DNA from: Owenia fusiformis
Lineage: Eukaryota; Annelida; Polychaeta; Sabellida; Oweniidae
DNA: 64,000 nucleotides
Assembly (NCBI GenBank): GCA_903813345.2
Contig: CAIIXF020000005.1
Location: 41,581,394 to 41,645,393, forward strand
Direction of reading: 5' to 3'
Made by a program: the position numbers and the translations under genes
Notes under the pieces: generated by a model
Told to the model about the DNA's origin: nothing
What the model saw: the letters and a program-made list of their open reading frames with translations, nothing else
The model's database searches: none
Shown here: positions 10,901 to 22,599 of the stretch, piece by piece
How positions within the stretch are numbered: position 1 is the stretch's first letter
Layout of the letters: each line of letters begins with the position of its first letter

Positions 10901-13900
10901 AAAAGCTTGCTCTTTTTGTTGAAAAGTTGATTTACTTGAAGTTTCATCATCAAGTCCTAATATAAATCAGATTCATGTAAATCACTCTCAAATTTACATT
11001 TTTACTGTGATCAATGTATAAACACATTTTGGAGGGAGGGGAGCTATTGGGATCCAGAAATTTTGTATACCTTTTCATGGGGAGTTTTATCCTGAACCGT
11101 AAAGGGACTAAGTCAATATCTCAGTGTCCGTCAAAAAATGTAATTAATTGTCTTAAACCCCCCTTCCTCTTTCCTTTAATCGAAAGTAATAACATAAACG
11201 AGTCAAGATGTTGATTTGCGTGCAACAAGTACAACCCCTTACCGTGAAATATCTCCTACTGCTATAAACAACACATTTCAAGTTCTCCTTATACATCTGT
11301 TGAGCATATTTATTAATGATCATACCATGCCTTTCAAACCAGATATTTCAGATTTAGAGGAAACTCCGATCACCTAATTAAATAGGGTTTTATCCCCTTC
11401 TCCCTGACCTTGAATTGGGAAAGTATTTTAATTCTTTGAAATATGTTGTCATGAACCATATTAACAGCTTCATGTATTTTGTGACCTCTTAGACCTGATG
11501 CTTTAAGAATCCATCTGATTTTTCAAAAAGTTATTTAAATATACACACTCAATCATAATAATTTAGCCATTAAGGGATTCATTATACACTTTATAACTCT
11601 TATAATTTCCAGGTGGTTGAGTCTGCTATGGAACCATGCTATTGCGCCTGCTGTTGAAGAAGCTGTCATCAAGGGCTCTGGCTCAGAGACAGGCTCTAAA
11701 GGTCAAGAAAAGGTGGCCAAGACAGCCTTGTATGTTCTCATGCAACGGGCCATTGTGGTTGGCTGTCCACTAACAGGCCAAGGTAAGTTTAGGGCATGAC
11801 ATTTCAAATTGTATAAGAAGACATTATCGACAATATAGAGGTTGGAAATTGCATGTTGCAACTATTTACTGATTGGGATCCCCTGATTGAGGTTTCGTTT
11901 CAAATTCTTTGAAGGAAGGTTATTGCAATGATATGTTCATAAGTCGAAATAATGAATAGCAGAGCTCGGTCACGATGACATCTCAAGATTTTTACTAATT
12001 TTGTGGATCTTGTGACTAGTATAACCTACCATTACTAATGGTAAGGCATCAATTTCTGGCGCTGACTGTACTTTTGAGAAAACTGGTTTTTCAAGAATCT
12101 GTCTAATTAAACCCTGTACAACCCTTGTACTAGTGGGCAGTGGTGTCCACAATTCTTTTTCAATTGTCAATTTCTAAAAAAAATTTAACACTCATACTTG
12201 CTTTAATTTGTTTGTTTGTTTGTTTGTTTGCTTATTTCAAATACACACAAAATTATTTGTTGCATAATATGTTTCTTTGGTATATACAGACTCTCATAAA
12301 TCTAGCACAAAAGGCTATAGTAGATAAAATATAATTTACAGACAAATAATGAAATTCAACATGGGTTGTCTCAATGTCACCAAACTTATATTTATTATGT
12401 ATTGTAGAGAAAGAGCGCTATCTCTCCAGTTTCCATGGCAGCAATGAATTAGATATACAGATGAGAGGTTTGGACAAACGCAAGACCAACGCAAGTGTTG
12501 CTCCTTCTGGTGATCAATCAAATGAGGCTGACCTATCACCAGAAAAAATAATAAGGTGTGCATTGAAAATAATTTTAATTCATCTTAAATAGATTGTATT
12601 AGAAAAAAAAAGAAATTTCATTTGTGGCTTTTCAAATACTGTAGTGTAATGCTGGCTTCTGCAATCAAAAGAACACCTGTGTTAACCAATATCATTTATT
12701 CAACAGTTCGATGGAATGAAACATGTTAACACTTCAAAGTTTAAATAATGTGTACTATGTATTATGTGTACGCTCAAGGTGACATCTATGGAGAAGTGAA
12801 AAAGATATTTATGATGACATGCCTATAATGTACATGCAATTTTCTCAATCAGTTCATGTGTCTTCAATTTAACATAGTCAATAGTAACAAATCGCATAGG
12901 AATCAAACATTGCCACTTTAAGACTTTATTACCATCCGTATATGTGTCAGTAGTTAGTATGTACTTTAGTTTATGTGTATTGTAATGTCTGGTCTATTAC
13001 AGCACTGAGCCAGACCCCAATGTAACCCAAGCTGAAGTTGAGGTGATCTACTATGTTCCCAAGCAGTTCTTAGAAGTTTTCTCATAACTCTAATTTGTAG
13101 TCATCTTTGCAACATAATATTCATTCATGTTTAGCACTGTACATTCTTGTCATGACAAGCAATTATGATAATAATTCAGGATTCTCAAGCATTGTTATGT
13201 TAGATGCAAATAATTTATTGACTGAAACATTTTGTTGCATTGATATTATCGTCCAGTTTTCTAGATGTTTCTTAGGCACGTTTCTTTGTAGCAGTGTCTT
13301 TATGACAGTGACAATTAACACATGATCTTGTATTCTTGCATCTTTAAATCATACAACATTTGTGAAGATATTCACCAAGATATATCATTGAACATCACCT
13401 ACTTTCTTTCATCCCTAACCAATTGATACTAATTTACAGCATCTTAATTCAGGGAGTTACAGACACACTCATGGATATATTTGGACACTCAGATAAAGCA
13501 GATATTATTTTTGAAACGAAACTTTTCAAAGTCATTTGCAAATGCAGCTTATTATGTCACCACCAAAAAGTGGTGACATATTGTTATGGTTTCCGTTTTT
13601 TGTGACAGTAGTTGGTGGTTGACGATTGGCGGTTGGCATCTGTAACAAATTCTTACAACTGCCAATTACTTAACAAATACTGTTTAGACTGACTTCAGTT
13701 TTTTCAAAATCATCAACAAGTTTTCAAATTCAAATCTGACTTCAGGTCAAAAAGGTCTTTTTTCAACTTGCTTCAAATTGACCAATTTTTTTTCAAAATT
13801 ATCTACAAGTTATCAGAAGTTCAAATTTGACTTTAGATTGTCACCTTCAATGACCTTCTCAAGGTCAAAAAAGGTCAAAAAGTTCTTTTTTCAACTTGCT

Positions 13901-16817
13901 TCAAATTGACCATTTTTTCAAAGTCATCTACGAGTTCTCAAAAGTTCAAATCTGACTATAGATTTGACCTTCAATGACCTTCTCAAGGTAAAAAGGGTAT
14001 TTTTTCAACTAAAAATTCACCATTTTTTTCAAATTATCTGGAAGTTATCAGAAGTTTAAATCTGACTTTAGATTGTAACCTTCAATGACCTTCTCAAGGC
14101 CAAATAGTTATTTTTTCAACTTGCTTCAAATTGTCCATTATTTCAAAATCACCTACAAGTTCTCAAAAGTTTAAATCTGACTATAGATTTGACCTTCATG
14201 ACCTTTTCAAAGTCAAAAAGGTAATTTTTCAATGTGCTTCAAATTGACCAATATTTTTTCAAAATCATCTACAAGTTCTCAGAAATTCAAATCTGACTTA
14301 AGATTGAACTCATAATATTGTGAGCAACTAGGTGGTGACATTTTGTCATGTTAATGCCTTGTATCCATAATCGTTATGTTAAGACATACATGTAATTTTT
14401 TATTATGTACTTTGTATTACACCATAGGTGCATTTATTCCTCACATTTCTCCAACTTCACTTGGGAATCAATTCAAACACTCAATCTCTCATTGGTCTTT
14501 GTAAAATTTAATGATGATTCTATATCTGCATTAATTTGATTGAGAAAAGATGAGTAACGAGTGTTTCCAACTTGTACCAGCTTCATAATATTCTTTGCCT
14601 TAATTAGGTGTTTTCTTGATCACTGGGGTGACTATACTTTTGGTGGAGCACGGTTTATGACTTGTGTGAAAAACATATGGTATATATGATGATACAGATA
14701 ACAACTTAAATATATTTGTCCTAAATCTATATAACTTCATTATTCACATTTTGCATAAAATTCACTTAAGCATGTATAGAAATTATCCTATATAAGGTTC
14801 AGGATATTTGGATTATCCTGAGGCCAATATAATATATCTGCTCGAAGGCTGTAGGTCCTCTATATCTGCCCGCTCGGAGCGGGACACAAAGCTATATCTG
14901 CCCGCTGATGAAAATATATGTGTTTACAAACCGGCTTTATGTACCTGTAACACGTCCAAGTACATGTATGGGATAAACATTTTTATTCTATTTCTGTATA
15001 TGTAGCTTAATACAATTTACCCAGAACATTTACAAAATATAATTTAGAAATACCCAGTCCAATATTATTCACTAAAGGACTTCAACATTTATTAGAGGGA
15101 ACATTTTAGAAATGTTGACAATTTTGTTGACACTAACTCCCCTCCAATCTCATTATGCGAATGTGAATAGAATAGAAATATAGATTTAAAATTTCATAAA
15201 ACTAAATATTATCCAAACTGTTTGTTGTTCAATAACCATTTATGGATGGATGTTTATCGCTTATTAAAGTTTGCTTTGTTTTTTCTGTCTTGTGTTTTAC
15301 TAGATTTTGATGTTGATTTGATGAATTGATGAATTTATTTTCCTTAGATTTACTAATCATTTAAAATTATATAACATGTAAAGAAATATTTATTTTAACT
15401 TATGAAATGTTGTGATAGTTATTTGTATGTAGTGTGTACTGTGCAAGAAGTTAAAATGAAAGCATAATTTTTTGTTAAAGTGTCATACGAGCTATTTGAA
15501 AATATTTGTTTTACAACTCCTTTCCATTCCTTACTGATCATCCTTCGATTACAGGGCTTCAAAATCCAGAATACTTCTTTCTTTTTACCCCCTGCTATAA
15601 GCAGTTAGCATTTCCCCGATTAAGAACTCGCAATTTGATTCACTGTTGCAACATTGCGATAGCAATCATGTATATGTCATTGGCGCATAATTAGATCACA
15701 TGATTCAGTTTTATCGGCCGCTTCCAAATTGGTTATAGCAGGGGGAAAGAAGGAGGTGCGGATTCTGGACATCTGCTTAGGAGGATGTTACTGCTTTGAA
15801 TATTATTTATCTCATATTATGCTTTCATTTAACTGTAATTGTTATAAGTGATTGTTCATATCTATATACATGTATGTTTGTGTTAAGTTTCCACACTTTT
15901 CTATTTTACAGTTTCTAATATTTAGCAATCATTTCAATTTTGAATAAAACACCTTCGTTTTTTCCAGTAACAGCAATTCCAGTAGTCTAAACAGTAGGGG
16001 TGAAGCCCATTTAATTCAACAGCGCCTTAAAAAGTTTGATATTGCTAGAAGGACAAGTCCAGCCCAGGAAAGTAAAACTGTGAATCTCACAGATGCAACT
16101 GTAAGCCCCAAAGTTCATTCAGCAGAAAAGACAACAATAAACATATCAGGTGACACAATTGACAATGATAAAGATGGACAGTCCAATAGAACTGAATCTC
16201 AAACCTCTAAGGAAACCAGCCCAAGCAAAGAGATACCCCCTGAAATGAAACTTCTAGACATCAAAGTTTCTGGCACTCCAAGGTCATCTAGTCCAGGTCG
16301 GAAGTTTCTAGAATCTAGACTTGAAAGAGCTACTGGGCCTTCAAGTCCTAATAGACTTGGACTAGAGTTGAAAACACACAATGCAATAAAGCTTTCCTCT
16401 CAGCAGACAGCTGCTAAACCCAGGTCTGCTAGTCCAATGAGGTCACGGAGTCCGAATAAGAAAGCAGAACAATTCCCAAATATTTTAAACCAAAGAACAT
16501 CAAGTCCTATCCGAACAGCAAGTTCTCTTAGATCTGAAAGTCCGATACGAACAGCGAGTCCTCTAAAATCATCAATACCAATTAGATCAGGAAGTCCAAT
16601 GAGATCAGCAAGTCCTTTAAGGTCTACTAATCCCCAGTCTAGTGTCCAAGAAAAGAGCACCCGGTCCCCAACTATTTTAGATAAAACTCCTAGGTCCCCT
16701 AGCTTAAGTAGACAACTTCGGGAAGAGTTTTTGCGTGACTTTGCAGCACCATCATCGAAACCAAGAGACACATTGTCTCCCAAACGTCAATTCCCTAGCC
16801 CATCTGCCCCTACCTAG
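7768..16817 (+). CDS. CTTNBP2: CTTNBP2-like (cortactin-binding protein 2) gene, C-terminal part
   Basis: Five exons join with consistent phases: 7768-7923, 8265-8631, 11613-11782, 12408-12555 and 15968-16817. The product matches, from memory of the family, the conserved region of vertebrate CTTNBP2 after the ankyrin repeats. Matching blocks include QQRFRWVHFRIDTEPM, the WVIGVWQRLN segment, LLWNHAIAPAVEEAV and a block like ALxxLxxxAxxxGCPL. CTTNBP2 is a cortactin- and microtubule-associated scaffold in neurons. No coiled coil or ankyrin repeats are visible here. They must lie upstream of the window, unless this copy starts at ATG 7794. The Ser/Pro-rich tail is not conserved with vertebrates at a level I can recognise. 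Function in this animal is inferred by homology. Confidence 0.8.
8265..8631 (+). CDS. CTTNBP2: CTTNBP2-like exon B
   Basis: Acceptor aacattcag, donor gtacgt; enters in phase 1 and leaves in phase 2. This is the best-conserved exon, from GLYYLLTNCYIIGTMDRSR through FRWVHFRIDTEPM to GPSVFMNCPIEV. It resembles the part of vertebrate CTTNBP2 with a hydrophobic strand, a WVxxxWxxLN helix and a cysteine-proline block. Confidence 0.85.
9178..9516. repeat. Diverged copy of the ttatgtcaccacc / aaggtca repeat family
   Basis: Starts with a degenerate head (tgccaccaccaaaagt) and ends ggtgacattttgtcatgtta. The body has tcaaatctgacttt and caaggtcaaaaagc motifs shared with the copies at 13552, 26703 and 30385. 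Shortened relative to the others. Confidence 0.7.
11613..11782 (+). CDS. CTTNBP2: CTTNBP2-like exon C
   Basis: Acceptor aatttccag, donor gtaagt. It completes the phase-2 Arg codon and continues with WLSLLWNHAIAPAVEEAV, then a Gly/Ser/Lys linker and ALYVLMQRAIVVGCPLTG. Both blocks match the corresponding part of vertebrate CTTNBP2. Confidence 0.85.
12408..12555 (+). CDS. CTTNBP2: CTTNBP2-like exon D
   Basis: Acceptor tattgtag, donor gtgtgc; enters in phase 1 and leaves in phase 2. It encodes a polar linker beginning EKERYLSSFHGSNELD and ending LSPEKIIR. Low-complexity but stop-free and phase-compatible with both the terminal exon at 15968 and the alternative terminal exon at 13003. Confidence 0.7.
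13003..13087 (+). CDS. Possible alternative terminal exon of the CTTNBP2-like gene
   Basis: After the acceptor ggtctattacag, an open frame in the phase left by exon D runs 27 codons (including VTQAEVEVIYYVPKQFLEVF) to TAA at 13085-13087. No donor in this segment would restore phase with the last exon. Using it would give a short isoform lacking the Ser/Pro/Arg tail. No canonical aataaa lies close by, and conservation is untested. Confidence 0.4.
13552..14364. repeat. Copy of the ttatgtcaccacc / aaggtca repeat family
   Basis: Head ttatgtcaccaccaaaa followed by gtggtgacatattgttatgg forms a hairpin. The body has about six tandem blocks with ttcaacttgcttcaaattga, gaccttcaatgacc and caaggtcaaaaa. 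The tail is ggtggtgacattttgtcatg. It sits in an intron of the CTTNBP2-like gene. Confidence 0.8.
14365..15562. other. Intronic non-coding stretch
   Basis: Rest of the last CTTNBP2-like intron. A slightly GC-richer patch at 14860-14940 repeats tatatctgcccgct. Nothing else was recognised. Confidence 0.4.
15563..15768. mobile_element. Small hairpin element (MITE-like)
   Basis: Left segment ccagaatacttctttc...ccccctgctataagc pairs with right segment ggttatagcaggggga...gattctgg. Arms are about 40 bp with several mismatches around a 120-bp core. Non-coding; located 200 bp before the last CTTNBP2-like exon. Confidence 0.5.
15968..16817 (+). CDS. CTTNBP2: CTTNBP2-like terminal exon with SP-R repeat tail
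   Basis: Acceptor ttttttccag; the frame continues from exon D and ends at TAG 16815-16817. The ~280-residue product is disordered and basic. It contains LIQQRLKKFDIARR and then many short SPxR units (SPIRTAS, SPLKSS, SPIRTA, SPMRSASPLRS). Such Ser-Pro/Arg repeats are typical of proline-directed kinase targets and of microtubule-binding tails. One unit reads KSSIPIRSGSP, an SxIP motif in basic Ser/Pro-rich context, as in EB1-dependent plus-end trackers. Confidence 0.8.
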
Positions 16818-17170
16818 CCCACTTCATCCTCTATCCTACTAGTTCCCTTCACATTCTATCTCTATACCCTTCAACCCCTATTCCGCCATGGTTATAATCC
16901 ATAATGTTTAATCTTTAGTTAGAAATCCAGAGGCATTTTCATAGTTTTTAAGTCGCAACTATGGTAAATGACTATCCATTTTTATAAAGGTATTTAATCT
17001 AGTATTTGTTTCCTTAGTATTTTCTATGTACATTTTCTACATATTGTTTTACATTTATCAATTGCATAAATGGAATCTCGTTTGTCATATATATTCTTAA
17101 TGCGGAATTTATATCTTGGGATTGTAATTTGAAATCCATGAAGTTGTTTCTTAGTATAATTTGCAATTTT

Positions 17171-17187
17171 AATAAATACATAATAAA
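17171..17187 (+). promoter_or_regulatory. Candidate polyadenylation signals of the CTTNBP2-like gene
   Basis: Two overlapping-range AATAAA hexamers (17171-17176 and 17182-17187) lie about 355 bp after the stop codon. They would give a 3' UTR of about 0.37 kb. Other A/T-rich hexamers follow, so the choice is tentative. Confidence 0.35.
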
Positions 17188-19979
17188 TACATTGAAATGA
17201 CATGTATCTGACAATTACTGTACAATTACTGATGCTTATACATATATTAATCAAATATCTCAGCAAATTTAATTTCACTTCCTTATAGGGAATGTCTTAA
17301 AGTGTTCATGCACCAAGCAAGCTTAGATGCTATATCCTCTTCGAGATTGCATGTTTATATTTTCTCCTATTAAAAATGCACAAAGTTGAAAGACAAAATA
17401 CATACTTTGCATGTACATTCTACTTGTAGTGGCGTTGAGTGATAGTTCTAGACCAGATATTCTCCTCTCGTTATTTGTTCATCAATTGATATTGTTAAAA
17501 CAAAAGACATTTAGAAATGATGTGGGACAAGTTGTTTATGGTAGTTCATGCACATGATGAAAATCAAAAGTGTTAAAGGATCATGTAGGTGAACCAGTGC
17601 AATCTTTGTATTTTCCAAAGCTGCAATATTTTGATAGAAATTGGTAATAGTAATCCAGTCAGCTTTATATTGGTCAAGTAGTTTTAGCTCATTGGGCAAG
17701 TTATTGTAATCATTTATATTTTAGATATTTCTGTTTTGTACTTAAAGATCACATTTCAATGCAAACAGTTTTATATTCATTTTGTGATCAAAACGAGGAA
17801 ATGGCATACAACTACATTAGTTGTATTTACACTTATAATACTTGATTTATACAATGCTACAACTTGTCACATATATGAAATCCTGCTTCAATTAAACTAT
17901 AATACCTATAATAATCTCTGGAATAGAAACTTATATTTCTTGTTGCTAATTACTTTTATTAATATGTTTACTTGGAGTAAAGCAAATTGGTAGATGGCAA
18001 ACAAAACAATTTTTGTAGATACAGTATATTATTTTTTGTGTCTGCACTGGTTGAGGGAATGAGTTTCTAGCAAGAACATCTTAGTATCCAACAAACCACA
18101 TCTTTTGATTTTATTTATTTAATTAAATGTGACATGATGTAATGTTTCTCATTGTCATTTGAGGCTACTCCAGAAATGGCCTTCATGACTCAAATTGTCA
18201 TATTGTCTCATTTTAGTGGGTTAAAGTTGTGTTCAATAACATGTAGGAAGATGCTAAATAAAAATGCATGTAAGGATAAATTTGATATTCAAACTTATTT
18301 ATATGAGCACATTATTATGCAGGGAAAAGTACTGTGGTACCATCTTCAAAGAGTTTCTCATGTACGCTTGCCATGATTTTTAACAATGATTTTTGACATT
18401 GATTTGATAATTCATTTATACAGTGCAAGTTCAGCCCTTGTGTTTGCTTGGTAACAATCAATGCAGAGTCATAATATATCAAGAAATTTATATATTCTCC
18501 GGTAGTTTCCATCGCACACATGATTGTCACATGATTCTATAAAGGGAGCATAATATGTTTGGATTCATTTTTTAATATTTGTAAAACAAAATACCCTCTG
18601 TGGCATATATTGTGTCAACTATTTTTTGTGCATGTTATCCTCCATTTTACGAGTCCTCAAAAGGCATAAATCTTATTGGAGGGATTTTTATTGTCCCTAA
18701 TTTTAATGAGGATGGAATTAGCATATAACTGGCTAACAATCATTGTATCATTTGAAAATCTTTTTAAACTTCCACTATAGTTTTAAACCATCTTTATAGT
18801 TTATATAATGTCAGCACATGTAAAACATTTTAAACCATCTTTATAGTTTATATAGTGTCAGCAGATGTAAAAAAATTCTTATTGAAAAGGATTTTGATGG
18901 ATTCTTATGTGTTTCTTATTCTTATACTCAAAAACCCTCTGTATATTCATATTATTTGATATTCAATTGTAAAAACATATTGTACAGGCTATCAAAAGTA
19001 TTGATGGTTTGAATTGTGAGTTTATAGATTGCATAAATAGTTTAAGGAATGTCGAATTTTACTCGGCAAATTCTGTTGTATCAGAGCTTCTTAAGCAAAT
19101 ATCATAATACAGTAATTTTTTAATACAGTTTTTGAATTACTGACCAGTCAAATGTAATAGAACATTTGTAAATAAGTGTATATTATAGAAGTATTGCAAT
19201 GACCTATTTATGAATGTTATTTGTACAAAGCTGTATAATATTGGTAGAAATATATAATATAAATTATGAAATATGAAGTATATGGTTCTTTTATTAGTGA
19301 ATAGAAACTTGCATCCATTTACATTCAGAATGAATTGTCTATTTTTGTCAAGACCCTTGTCAGTCAGATTGATGCTCAAAGGAGTGGTATCGATTTGGAG
19401 AACTGAATTCAAAAAATGTTTTTCTCTTAAACCAATCATTGAAAACATTCTGTAAAAAAACACGGTATTTTATGTAATGATGACTGATTGACAATTTAAT
19501 GCAAAAATTATTTAGAAATATCTTATACAACTGTTTTTGTTAACATTTTAAAAAAAGTATTCAAAAAATTAAAACAAAATCCCTCCAAAATAGATAAAAA
19601 TCAAGATAAACCTTTTATTTCATTAACAAGATACTTTTTTTAAAATCAACTAAAATTTCCTTTGAAAAATTACAATATTGAGAGACCTATACATGTTGTG
19701 TTTATGTCGTTTTGTTCCAATGAGGTTTGGAAAGACGTTTCATTTCACTCTGGAAACATGATACGAAGAACAAAACAAGTGTTTGATGTGTTTTCTAAAA
19801 CAATATAGATGAAAATATATATATATATTTCCAATTATATTGTTACCATTCAAAAGATGACCATTAAATTGACAATGTGTAAAATTTTAAGAGTTTTTTA
19901 AAGTTTAAGAGACACATGTGTTTAAAAAGTTCGCCATATTGATACCCATCCTTTGTGTCCATCTATTAGAGTCCCTGAA
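17188..19979. other. Intergenic AT-rich stretch
   Basis: No coding region was recognised. A 58-bp direct duplication around 18780-18870 (aaaccatctttatagtttat twice) is the only visible structure. Confidence 0.45.
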
Positions 19980-19980
19980 T

Positions 19981-20168
19981 CAGGGGTGGATCTGGGAACC
20001 AACAAGGTCAGAGAAATAAATTACCCGCTTGCGGGGAAAAAAATGTTGACCCTTAAACCCAAAAGTGGGCCCAAATGTTGAAATTTTGAGGCCCATTTCC
20101 TCAAAATTTGGCCTGAAATTAAAAATTTTCTGGGCCCACCCAAGGGGGGGGGGGCGGGCCACCTGTGT
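19981..20168. mobile_element. hAT-like non-autonomous element relic
   Basis: Begins caggggtggatctggga, a terminal sequence typical of non-autonomous hAT elements. It is rich in gggccc-type segments and ends near gggcgggccacctg. The two ends pair only partly and no clean 8-bp target duplication was seen, so the boundaries are approximate. Confidence 0.35.
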
Positions 20169-20873
20169 GAATGGATGGTGTTCACTATGGTTCTAGTTGA
20201 TGGTTGTATGAAACCTGAGTTTGTTTGAGTTTTGGGTTGATGATGTACTTACAAACACAACCTACCTACTGGCCATGACTGGCCTAATATGAACCCTCTG
20301 TCAAGTGAGAAAATAAACATCTCATGATCTGCCTTAGTAAAATATCGACCAATGTTTAGTCCTATGCCAACCTCTTTATCAACCCGGGTTTTTATCATGC
20401 AAGACTATTTCGTCCAAATTCAGTAATTTCGTTCAGTGTAAGGAGTGATTTCCGGTTTCAAGTTTTTACAAATTAATTTGATTATTCCAAATATTAGTGA
20501 ATATGAGTCCAATAAGAGGTTATTATATGATAAATTAGAAGTAAGTAACTTCAAATTTTATGTTATTGTCTGTTAGATAACTTTATCGATCACATCGAGC
20601 TCAAATTGTACTCTCAAATCATTCATTAATTCCAGATAATTTTAGATCCAAGTCGGCCAGACTTGTGAGTTCCTATGGAATGAATCATTATGATTGTAAT
20701 TAGATTAAGATTGGTGTACTTTATAGCTCTAAATCATTGGTTGATATTATTTACTCCCACAGATCGAAGCAAGTGGGCATGAGCTTTCAATTAGAGTTGA
20801 GTCTAGTTGAAAGCCCATCCATGAAATGGCTCTTATTCCTGGACCTGTGTGTGACAGATAGTCTATCTATCAC

Positions 20874-21340
20874 CAGGGCTGTCAACTTGGGACCATCTAA
20901 CATGTGTGAGTTCCAAATGTTGAACACTTTCCTTCAAACTTTGGACAGCTTCAGTGAACATTGGCAGATTTTGGACACCTAAAATTTTTCCAGCTCGCTT
21001 ACGCTCGATGTTCAAATCCATCAACAGGGGGGGGGAGGTGTAGGTGTAAATATTTTCGAAATAAATGCGTGATATATACACATATTTTGTACCAAATGCG
21101 TGACATAAACGGCAATCACGTGCAAAGACCGAACGGAATGCGTTCACTGAATGCGTTCGCTTTTTTTCGCCGTTCGGTATTTTACCGTATCGGCATTTGA
21201 CAAAAAAAGATTTTTAAAAATGTCAACAAAATGCGTGATTTGCGTGATATTTGATCATACACGCTAAATTGATATGTGATTTCTATTTTTCCAGCAAATG
21301 CGTGACAATCACACCTAATGCGTGAGGGTTGACAGGGCAG
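20874..21340. mobile_element. hAT-like MITE with cagggctgtcaac termini
   Basis: The left end cagggctgtcaac pairs with the right end gttgacagggcag, apart from a small mismatch. Subterminal aaatgcgtga / atgcgtgag motifs repeat several times inside, a feature of hAT transposase-binding sites. The flanks tctatcac and tatcaatc are similar but not identical 8-mers. No protein is encoded. Confidence 0.5.
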
Positions 21341-22298
21341 TATCAATCAGTAGTATTCAGTTTCAGAACACACTGTTTTTCAAAGGGGCTTAAGGTCAGA
21401 GTGCACTACTTTGGAAATTTCATCAAAGCGCACTCTGACCTTAAATACCCATCTAATATTTTGAGTAAGAAGGGACTGCTGCAACTGGTCATGCGTCATA
21501 AATTTGGCAGATTTTTCTGATTTTTAATCAATCACCATTGAATCATTGGGATCCCCAAACCCGCTTGTTTTGAACTTTCTTTTGGAAGTGACAGAGGGGG
21601 TCAAACAGAAAGTCTTTGATTCGCTGATCTAGAATATCTAATGGATCAATCATATCTATTTATAGACCTATTACTTGTAATGTTATTAATAGACATCGTT
21701 TTAATAGACTTAGTTTCTATAAAAACATGTAACCATTTCTACTAATAGATTTATAGACATATAGTTTATGAATCGACAATCTGAAATCATTAATCTTGAG
21801 GATATGCAATAGGTATATGCTGAGTAACTTATATAATATGATATCTATAAACTAAAATTTTGAGTTATAATCCCAATGTAGGCACCTAAGGACCAGGATT
21901 GAAATTGAAACTACAGGTAAAACATCGATCTTATAATATTTAGGCCAATACTACAGTGTTTAAGGGCATATACTGGCGATTTCAGTCAGTTGGGGCTATC
22001 TTTTTCTGTTTTGAAACAAATGGCTGATTTGGATCTTGGATTTCTCCCTTAAATAAACTTTATGATTATGCATATTGAGTAACTTTATTGAATAATTTAT
22101 AAATTTTACTTCCAGTCAGTCTTTATAAACCAATAGGATTTACAAGAATCGTATTAGAATCACATTAGAAGACTTCCGTCAACTACTACAATGTAAGCAG
22201 CATTCATTCAAATGCCCAGGTATTATACATGCAGTATCACAGAATAGCTCTCAAAGGATAGCAAGATCTACAGGTACTTGAAGTGGCAATTAAACAAA

Positions 22299-22599
22299 AT
22301 GGTGAAGACTTTACAAGATATGTGTATTGGTTGCATAGGTGGCAATCTACACAGAATTAACAGAGTTGGCAGTTATATTCCTACTGTACACAAGGAGCTT
22401 CTAATAGAGAGACTCGCCAATCATGATATGTTAACTTTGGAATACTTACCTACAGTGACTTATAATCTCTTCTCACAAACTTTACGGAATATTAAATTTT
22501 ACAAATGTTCTCAAATTACTGATCATGTATTAAAAGCACTGTATGACAGCGGCTGTATGTTACACAGTATTACAATTCATGGTTGTGAAAACGTAACTG
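22299..22599 (+). CDS. LRR gene exon 1 (start codon)
   Basis: ATG at 22299 in excellent context (caaaATGg). A TTG further upstream at 22278 is in frame but is not a plausible animal start. The exon encodes 100 residues: a helical N-terminal segment, then the first repeats (FYKCSQITDHVLKALYDSGC, ITIHGCENVT). The donor is gtaagt, phase 1. Confidence 0.8.

Noticed and set aside
13453-13530. Coding-like segment (GVTDTLMDIFGHSDKADIIF) after ttcag in the CTTNBP2-like intron
   Set aside because: No consensus donor follows, the phase needed from exon D gives a different peptide, and a repeat element starts immediately downstream. Not enough to call an exon.
16400-16783. 127-codon minus-strand frame opposite the SPxR tail
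   Set aside because: Arises from the low-complexity repeat on the plus strand; no splice or start support.
20737-21200. Short frames overlapping the hAT-like MITE at 20874-21340
   Set aside because: They cross the element boundary and have no family resemblance.
22278-22298. Upstream TTG as start of the LRR gene
   Set aside because: Animal genes rarely start at TTG, and an ATG in excellent context lies 21 bases downstream in the same frame.
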